DNA of 64,000 nucleotides, from the NCBI GenBank assembly GCA_964355975.1, contig CAYHFW010000001.1, positions 259,250 through 323,249 on the forward strand, in the 5' to 3' direction. The position numbers and the translations under genes are program-made. Shown here in pieces: positions 58,710 to 64,000 of the stretch. This DNA comes from F1-60-MAGs104 sp964355975. Its GTDB lineage: Bacteria > Planctomycetota > Phycisphaerae > Phycisphaerales > SM1A02. Each line of letters opens with the position of its first letter. Positions within the stretch are counted from its first letter, which is position 1. The notes beneath the pieces are model-generated. The model made no database searches and was not told the DNA's origin. It saw only the letters and a list, made by a program, of their open reading frames with translations.

Positions 58710-59360
58710 TTAGGCGCGACGGCGACGGCTGATGAGACCTGCGAGACCGAGGAGCGCAACCGCGCCTGGAGCAGGTGTTCCGACCGTGAAGGAGCCAGCG
58801 CCGAACTGAGCAGTTGTGCTGCCGAGTGCTGCGTATCCAACGGTGAAGCTGCCGGTGTAGTAACCGCTACCAACTGCACGGGCGAGCTGCATAACCTTGA
58901 CCTTCAAGGTTGCGCCAGCGAGGTTCTGTGAACCTGGGGTGCTGTCGTACCAACCTGAGAGGTGTGCGATGGTGCTGCTGACGAATGGGCCGGTGAAGCC
59001 AGGATCAAGAGCGACTGGTCCTGGGGTTCCGATTGTCACGAACGAATCTGATGGAATTCCAGCAGCGTTGTTCCATGTTTGTGACCACGCACCAGTTGCG
59101 CCGAAGACGTCGGGGTAACCGTCGCCGTCTGTGTCGATGTCGCCGAAGGCGTTGTCTGTGTGAAGTGCGCCCATCGTTCCCGAGACATTCGTGTAGTCAA
59201 AGACGTTCAGAATGCGGTCGGTTGACACGCTAAAGTTCGCAAAGATCGAGGTGACGGTACGTCCGTTCACTGTGGCTTCAGTCATTGTGATGCCAGTGAA
59301 CGTTGCGCTTGCAGCTGAAGAGATGAGAGCTGCTGCGCTGAGAACTGCATAGGATTTCAT
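58710..59360 (-). CDS. Secreted PEP-CTERM-like protein, paralogue B
   Basis: 216 residues from ATG 59360; an upstream in-frame start at 59435 is not needed. Signal peptide YAVLSAAALISSAASA; mature start TFTGITMTEATVNGRTVTSI and FANFSVSTDRILNVFDYTNV align with paralogue A. An Asp/Gly motif (DIDTDGDGYPDVFGATGA) could bind calcium. The tail PAPGAVALLGLAGLISRRRR is a textbook PEP-CTERM-type end in planctomycetes. It lies 24 bp upstream of the terminator region of the next gene and is followed by its own terminator. The role is unknown. Confidence 0.84.
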   Translation of the reverse strand: MKSYAVLSAAALISSAASATFTGITMTEATVNGRTVTSIFANFSVSTDRILNVFDYTNVSGTMGALHTDNAFGDIDTDGDGYPDVFGATGAWSQTWNNAAGIPSDSFVTIGTPGPVALDPGFTGPFVSSTIAHLSGWYDSTPGSQNLAGATLKVKVMQLARAVGSGYYTGSFTVGYAALGSTTAQFGAGSFTVGTPAPGAVALLGLAGLISRRRRA

Positions 59361-59435
59361 AGGGATGAGACCTTTCCAAAAAGGGGGAAGCGATACAGGA
59401 TCGACACATCCCTTTTCCAGACTCTCCACTGACAA

Positions 59436-59463
59436 CCTAACCCCGAAAACAGATGCGTCAAAT
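59436..59463 (-). promoter_or_regulatory. Putative sigma-70 promoter for PEP-CTERM-like paralogue B
   Basis: On the minus strand TTGACG (59463-59458) and TAGGTT (59441-59436) are 16 bp apart, about 75 bp upstream of the start at 59360 and in the miaB-downstream spacer. The -35 is close to consensus, the -10 only partly. Confidence 0.38.
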
Positions 59464-59487
59464 TTTGTGATTGAAAAATCGCCGAAA

Positions 59488-61137
59488 TCAGAGCGGATTC
59501 GTCAAATCTGAACCCGCCAGAGCGCCGGTCAGCAACAGGGGGGAGCAGTCCAAAACATCCACAAACGCTGTTTTTCCAATCAAAATCGCTGCTGAAGCCT
59601 CTGACGCTGCTTGAACTGCAACAATGATGTCTCCACCGGTCCTTCCGACAGTTTGAACAGACCTGAGGGTGCTCGAGTCATTTTCGGCAGCAGATGACCG
59701 AATGTCACTGCCGTGCACGGTCAGTTGGCTGGCTTGGGCTCTCTTTCGGGCTGGTTGGTTCGTTCGAACTTCGTCGAAGAGCACCTCGACGCGGGTGCCA
59801 ACGAACTTCTCGTGAACTCCCCGAGAGACTTCTGTTTGCAGAGCCAAGAGTTGGTTGTTGCGAAAGCGCTTCACTGCGTCGGGCACCTCGTCTTTGATGC
59901 GATCGAAGGCAATCGTTCCGGGGCGCGGTGAGTACTTGAAAATGAAATTGTTCTTGAAAGGAAGGCGACGCACGAGCGCGCAGGTCGCCTCGAAATCTTC
60001 ATCGGTCTCTGTGGGGAATCCAACAATGAAATCTCCAGCGATGCAGAGGTCTGGCAGCATCGTGAGGGCGCGATCGACGAAGTCGAGGTACTCACCAACC
60101 GAGTATCCACGATTCATCAGGCGAAGAATGCGATCTGATCCGCTCTGCGCTGGGACGTGCAGATAGCGGCAAATGCGCGGCGAATCGCGCATGACTTCGA
60201 GGATGTCGTTGCCGAAATCGCGCGGGTAACTCGTGAGAAATCGCAAGCGCTTGAGAGCGGGTACTTCTTCGTGAATTCGTCGCAAGAGATCAGCAAAAGT
60301 CGTCGTGCGCACGCCAATCGCTGGCGCAGTTCGAAACGCAGAAAGCCCCGGCCCGATCTGCGGCGCTTCTCGCCCGTCGATCGTGAGGGCGCTGCCATGT
60401 TGGTATCGATAGTGGTTGACCGTCTGCCCAAGCAGCGTGATCTCAACGACGCCAGCATCGACGAGTCGCTTGCACTCCTCGACGATGTGATCTGGAGGAC
60501 GGTGTATCTCTGCGCCGCGAGTACTTGGAACGACGCAATAGGTGCAAAACTTGTTGCATCCACGGGTGATTCTGACGTACGCGCTGTGCCGATTGCCGCC
60601 CCGAGATGCCGGGTCGAAGGCACGCGAGAGGTCGAGCGACTCGAGGTTGTCTTGCGCTGCAGAAAGCGTCGTTGATCGACGACTTTGATTGCCCGCGAGC
60701 GCCGATCGGTCGGCGAGTGCGAGTGGTTCTGTGAGTTCAGTGCGCTGCGCAATCTGTGTGCGGCGCACGTTGTCAATGAGCTGGGGGAGTCGGTCGAGTT
60801 CGCCTGGTCCGCACATCAGGTCGACCTGGGGATGGCGCCGAAAGAGGTCGAGCCCGTCGCGCTCTGCCATGCAGCCGATGACACCCAAAATGAGCTCTTC
60901 GCCCGCACGTTTTCGCGCGCCGACGATGCCAATGCGGCTATACGCCTTCTGTTCAGCCTGTTCGCGCACCGAGCATGTATTGAACAGAATCACAGTGGCG
61001 TCCTCGGCGCGATCGACAAACTTGTAGCCCAGTGCGCCGAGCTGCCCTTCGACGAGTTCGCTGTCGAGCTCGTTCATCTGACAGCCGAAAGTTTCGAGGT
61101 AGACAGGCAGCATGTGGGGGAAGTCGAGCGTACTCAT
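59488..61137 (-). CDS. miaB: tRNA-2-methylthio-N6-dimethylallyladenosine synthase
   Basis: 549 residues, longer than the usual 450-480. An N-terminal UPF0004 domain supplies Cys19, Cys55 and Cys89 (ETFGCQ, NTCSV, GCM) for one Fe-S cluster, and the radical SAM cluster is in RGCNKFCTYCVVPSTRG near 190. The TRAM domain follows the ALQTEVSRGVHEKFVGTRVE region. Two insertions are visible: about 45 residues before the radical SAM core (QIAQRTELTEPLALADRSAL) and one of about 30 at 250-285. The enzyme adds a methylthio group to adenosine 37 of tRNAs. It is divergent from ftsW. Confidence 0.96.
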   Translation of the reverse strand: MSTLDFPHMLPVYLETFGCQMNELDSELVEGQLGALGYKFVDRAEDATVILFNTCSVREQAEQKAYSRIGIVGARKRAGEELILGVIGCMAERDGLDLFRRHPQVDLMCGPGELDRLPQLIDNVRRTQIAQRTELTEPLALADRSALAGNQSRRSTTLSAAQDNLESLDLSRAFDPASRGGNRHSAYVRITRGCNKFCTYCVVPSTRGAEIHRPPDHIVEECKRLVDAGVVEITLLGQTVNHYRYQHGSALTIDGREAPQIGPGLSAFRTAPAIGVRTTTFADLLRRIHEEVPALKRLRFLTSYPRDFGNDILEVMRDSPRICRYLHVPAQSGSDRILRLMNRGYSVGEYLDFVDRALTMLPDLCIAGDFIVGFPTETDEDFEATCALVRRLPFKNNFIFKYSPRPGTIAFDRIKDEVPDAVKRFRNNQLLALQTEVSRGVHEKFVGTRVEVLFDEVRTNQPARKRAQASQLTVHGSDIRSSAAENDSSTLRSVQTVGRTGGDIIVAVQAASEASAAILIGKTAFVDVLDCSPLLLTGALAGSDLTNPL

Positions 61138-61187
61138 GTCACGAGCAAACTTTGGGGGAATCGCAGTGAGTTGCCGATAGATCCAAG

Positions 61188-62432
61188 GTGCTAAGAGCTG
61201 GACAAGGTATCGGTCTGTGTGCTATCTGCCTCCTCGTGATGGGGGTGGTCTTCGTCAACTCGGCAAGTCTGGATGTCACGGGTGACAGCAAGACGACGTT
61301 CGAGGCAATCCTCGGCGGTCGTTCGACGCTCTTCGCGCTTGCATCGGCGCTCTGCCTCTTGGTCGGCTCGCGCATTCCAGTCGAAAGGCTTGGGAGCGCC
61401 AAGGGATGGTGGAACCCAGTCTGGTCGATCACGCTCTTGATCTTCGCTGGAATCGTGCTGGTGCATGTTCCTGGGATCGGCCGCGAAGTCAACGGCGCAA
61501 GCCGCTGGGTCAGCATCGGTGCGCTCACATTTCAGCCAAGTGAAATCGCCAAGTGGGGGATGCCACTCATCCTCGCGTGGTGGTGTTGCTCTCGCGGCGA
61601 GCGGCTCAAGAGTTTTTGGGGAGGGTTTGTTCCACCGATTGCGTTCACAGCACTCGTTGCGATGGGAATTGCAGTCGAAGATCTCGGCACCGCAACGCTG
61701 GTCATGTTGATCGCGCTGATCGTGGTGGTCGCAGCGGGCTGTCGGTGGTGGCACGCAGCGATGCTTGCGCCGGTTGCGATCCTCGGATTCATCGCTCTCA
61801 TCATTGTCAGCCCTTACCGAGTGAATCGAATCATCGCGTATCTCGATCCATATGCTGATTCGCAGGGGATCGGTTACCACATCATTCAGTCGATGGGCGC
61901 CATCAGCGGCGGGGGACTGGTTGGGCGGGGGCTCGGAAACAGCGTGCAGAAGTTCGGCTATCTGCCTGAAGGCACGACCGACTTTATCTATGCGATCATC
62001 TGCGAAGAGACAGGCATCATTGGCGCGTTTCTTGTGATTGCGCTCTACGCACTCATTCTCTGGTTTGGATGGTGCATCATCGGTGCCGTGCGCGGAAAGC
62101 GCGCAACAGGGCAAACAGCGCGTCTCGCGCCGTACTCACAGTTGGTGGGGCTCGGTGTGCTCGCAACGATCGGCTTTCAAGCGCTCATCAACATCTTGGT
62201 CGTGACAGGGCTCGCTCCGACAAAGGGAATCGCGCTTCCACTGCTCTCCCGCGGAGGCACGGGGTGGATGCTCACATGTTTCTCTCTTGGTCTCATCATG
62301 TCCATGGACCGAAAACTCGCGCGCGAGGATGCGCTCGAGGCAGACGCACTCTTGACCGCGGGGAGCGAAAGGGCGCACGGGTCGTCTGGACGGCAAGTTG
62401 AACACGCTCCAGAGGCAGCAAGCGAGCAATGA
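61188..62432 (+). CDS. ftsW: FtsW/RodA/SpoVE-family peptidoglycan glycosyltransferase
   Basis: 414 residues, GTG start at 61188, with about ten transmembrane helices. Signature regions are GASRWVSIGALTFQPSEIAK near 104-123, with the conserved PSE-x-AK motif, and the second half FGYLPEGTTDFIYAIICEET with GLAPTKGIALPLLSRGGTGW. SEDS proteins polymerise lipid II into glycan strands at the division site or sidewall. The directly following murG and the short overlap make a division-type FtsW more likely than RodA. The last 40 residues are a charged cytoplasmic tail. Confidence 0.92.
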   Translation: MLRAGQGIGLCAICLLVMGVVFVNSASLDVTGDSKTTFEAILGGRSTLFALASALCLLVGSRIPVERLGSAKGWWNPVWSITLLIFAGIVLVHVPGIGREVNGASRWVSIGALTFQPSEIAKWGMPLILAWWCCSRGERLKSFWGGFVPPIAFTALVAMGIAVEDLGTATLVMLIALIVVVAAGCRWWHAAMLAPVAILGFIALIIVSPYRVNRIIAYLDPYADSQGIGYHIIQSMGAISGGGLVGRGLGNSVQKFGYLPEGTTDFIYAIICEETGIIGAFLVIALYALILWFGWCIIGAVRGKRATGQTARLAPYSQLVGLGVLATIGFQALINILVVTGLAPTKGIALPLLSRGGTGWMLTCFSLGLIMSMDRKLAREDALEADALLTAGSERAHGSSGRQVEHAPEAASEQ

Positions 62433-63637
62433 CTGGTGTGGCGGTTCGAGTCAATGAAGGGAGTTGGCCTACGAATGCTTCACAACAATCTTCAGGATCA
62501 TCAGACGCACCCGTGATTCTGCTCGCGGGTGGAGGCACAGGTGGCCACATCTCGCCGGGGCTCGCGATTGCCGAGCGAATTCGGTCGATCCATCCTGGTG
62601 CGCGGCCTGTCTTCGCTTGCTCTGCGCGTCCGATTGATGCGGCGATGCTCACTGAGGCGGGGGCAGAGTTCTCGCCCATTCGCGCTGAACCATTCTCGAC
62701 TGACCCGAGGCGATTCGTGCGATTTCTGCTTGGACTCACCCGTGGGCGAGCCGACGCGCGCGCGCTGATTGCATCGACGAAGCCGCGTTGGGTCGTTTCT
62801 CTCGGCGGATTCGTCACCCCAGTCGTTGCGCGTGAGGCGCGGCGCGCAGGGGTTCCTGTGTTGCTTGTAAATCTCGATGCGACGCCTGGTCGCGCGAATC
62901 GACTCGTGGCCCGCCGCGCCACGCGCACAGTCTCAGCGGTTGCGGTGCCGAACATTCCAAACTTCGCAGAGGCAGTCATTGGGATGCCCATTCGCAGAAT
63001 CGCAATCGCCCCCGCATCGAAAGAACTCTGCCGTGCTGAGTTGGGGCTTGATCCGAACATTCCAGTGCTGCTGATTACTGGCGCATCGCAAGGAGCGCAG
63101 AGCTTGAATGAACTTGCCGTGCTGCTCGCGCGCGTGCATTCGGCGCGCTTTGCCGATTGGCAGGTCTTGCATCTCTGCGGTGGCAATCCTGCTGGAGGCG
63201 TTGCTCGGTATGAGCGCGCGTGGCGCGAGTCTGGTGTGCGCGCCGCGGTTGTGCCGTTCATGCATCGCATCGGCATCGCTTGGGGAGCGGCCGACCTCGC
63301 ATTGAGTCGTGCTGGTGCGAGTTCAGTCGCCGAGGCGCAAGCGAATCAGGTTCCGACAGTCTTTGCTCCGTATCCCTATCACAAGGATTTGCATCAACGT
63401 GAAAACGCCCGCCCACTTATGGACGTTGGCGCTGCGGCGATGGAGCTCGACGCGATTGATCCTGAGAAGAATGTCCAGGGACTGGGTGCGCGGGTGCTCG
63501 CGTTGATGGCATCGGGAGAGGATCGCTACGCGATGCGCAAGGCACTTCAGTCGATGGCACCGCCCGATAGCGCCGAGCAAATCGCAGAGTTTCTGCTGCG
63601 CGGCCAAGCATTTCGCTCGATGTGCACGACGGCGTAG
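62429..63637 (+). CDS. murG: UDP-N-acetylglucosamine--N-acetylmuramyl-(pentapeptide) pyrophosphoryl-undecaprenol GlcNAc transferase
   Basis: 402 residues, with a 27-residue extra N-terminus before the GT-B fold. It has ILLAGGGTGGHISPGLAIA (loop at 33-40), then SLGGFVTPVVAREARRAGVP, ITGASQGAQSLNELAVLLAR and LSRAGASSVAEAQANQVPTV, with PYPYHKDLHQRENARPL. These are the MurG hallmarks. It adds GlcNAc to lipid I to form lipid II at the inner leaflet. The start overlaps the ftsW stop by four bases. The gene is followed by the repeat copies E and F. Confidence 0.95.
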   Translation: MTGVAVRVNEGSWPTNASQQSSGSSDAPVILLAGGGTGGHISPGLAIAERIRSIHPGARPVFACSARPIDAAMLTEAGAEFSPIRAEPFSTDPRRFVRFLLGLTRGRADARALIASTKPRWVVSLGGFVTPVVAREARRAGVPVLLVNLDATPGRANRLVARRATRTVSAVAVPNIPNFAEAVIGMPIRRIAIAPASKELCRAELGLDPNIPVLLITGASQGAQSLNELAVLLARVHSARFADWQVLHLCGGNPAGGVARYERAWRESGVRAAVVPFMHRIGIAWGAADLALSRAGASSVAEAQANQVPTVFAPYPYHKDLHQRENARPLMDVGAAAMELDAIDPEKNVQGLGARVLALMASGEDRYAMRKALQSMAPPDSAEQIAEFLLRGQAFRSMCTTA

Positions 63638-63683
63638 CACGGCGCTGAATCCGCGAGCGCGACGCGTTCAAGGCATCGTGATC

Positions 63684-63778
63684 GCGACGGAATCTTCACT
63701 CGGGGCTCAAACAGCTCTCGCCGAGCTGCGCAGACTTGCTCGTCTCGAGAACTCGCCGCGAGCGAAGATTCCGCCGCG
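63684..63778 (+). repeat. Interspersed palindromic repeat, copy E
   Basis: About 95 bp, orientation as copy A. It opens GCGACGGAATCTTCACTCGG and closes CGAGCGAAGATTCCGCCGCG. It differs from A at several places (GCTCTCGCCGAGCTG, CTCGTCTCGAGAAC). The first 73 bases from 63659 recur exactly from 63928 to the window end. It follows murG. Confidence 0.9.
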
Positions 63779-63823
63779 TGTGCGCAAGTGTGGATGAGCA
63801 CAACGACCCGTCGCACCAAATCT

Positions 63824-63874
63824 CGTTCTTTGGAAGGAATGACCCGCTCAGTGATGCGTTCTTTCCAAAGAACG
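63824..63874. repeat. Inverted repeat between repeat copies E and F
   Basis: Arms CGTTCTTTGGAAGGAA (63824-63839) and TTCTTTCCAAAGAACG (63859-63874) pair at 15 of 16 positions with a 19-nt loop. It is a strong hairpin. It is unlike the neighbouring repeat family. Confidence 0.7.
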
Positions 63875-63952
63875 GCTTTCTGTGCGAACCGAGTGCGCCG
63901 AACCCAAGGCGGCAAGGCAGCGAGATTGCGACGCGTTCAAGGCATCGTGATC

Positions 63953-64000
63953 GCGACGGAATCTTCACTCGGGGCTCAAACAGCTCTCGCCGAGCTGCGC
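63953..64000 (+). repeat. Interspersed palindromic repeat, copy F (cut by window edge)
   Basis: The first 48 bases match copy E exactly, and the identity includes 25 bp of upstream flank from 63928. It is the second unit of a 269-bp direct repeat. The rest lies outside the window. Confidence 0.88.

Overview
The window looks like a chromosomal segment of a planctomycete, most likely of the Phycisphaerae type. This is an inference from gene content, not from a marker gene. The pointers are GC-rich Gram-negative-style genes, LPS genes (lpxK, hldE, a family 9 glycosyltransferase), secreted proteins ending in doubled dockerin-like Asp-rich repeats with no cohesin partner, PEP-CTERM-like sorting tails (PAP, a hydrophobic stretch, then an Arg cluster), several type IV pilin-like proteins, and a complete peptidoglycan-type set (murD, ftsW, murG). 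No rRNA, tRNA, CRISPR array or prophage was seen. The window carries about 56 protein-coding genes at high density, many with start/stop overlaps that suggest translational coupling. Layout, left to right: 1-4452, minus strand, a type II secretion/pilus-like operon (secreted protein, gspE, gspF, start of gspG). 4624-6598, an orphan CoA-transferase subunit divergent from an MFS transporter, their start codons overlapping. 6626-6858, two copies of an interspersed repeat. 6942-12999, a sigma-70 factor, ndk, both subunits of a type IIB topoisomerase VI, a histidine kinase and a cold-shock protein. 13151-15926, pnp and rpsO with terminators and a structured leader. 16089-19623, acyl-CoA carboxylase beta subunit, rdgB and a cysteine-cluster protein. 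19822-26109, minus strand, a membrane operon (two NfeD proteins, flotillin FloA, a flippase-like protein) and two prepilins. 26584-28425, a RidA-like protein and a Ser/Thr kinase. 28489-32759, heptosyltransferase-like protein, maf, lpxK and hldE. 32892-36716, an HU-type protein, dnaB and an ECF sigma factor with two envelope proteins. 36727-44069, an oligopeptide-type ABC transporter with three permeases. 44414-45138, dut followed by repeats. 45173-53715, a ten-gene minus-strand run (two DUF4190-like membrane proteins, an MlaF-like ATPase, murD, a lipoprotein, ispF, a P-loop protein, truA, a glycosyltransferase and a PIG-L deacetylase). 53697-59360, secreted proteins: a metalloprotease, a dockerin-tailed protein and two PEP-CTERM-like paralogues. 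59488-63637, miaB, ftsW and murG. Most notable: a full topoisomerase VI (top6B-top6A) in a bacterial context, and a roughly 95-bp palindromic repeat family whose six copies lie only in intergenic regions where genes converge (the last flank runs off the window). Also notable are a protein joining a degenerate P-loop kinase-like N-terminus to a nucleoside-deoxyribosyltransferase-like C-terminus, an ABC transporter operon with three permeases, two carrying large extra segments, and a pair of small secreted paralogues with sorting tails. Functions are assigned from motifs recognised by eye; no database search was run.
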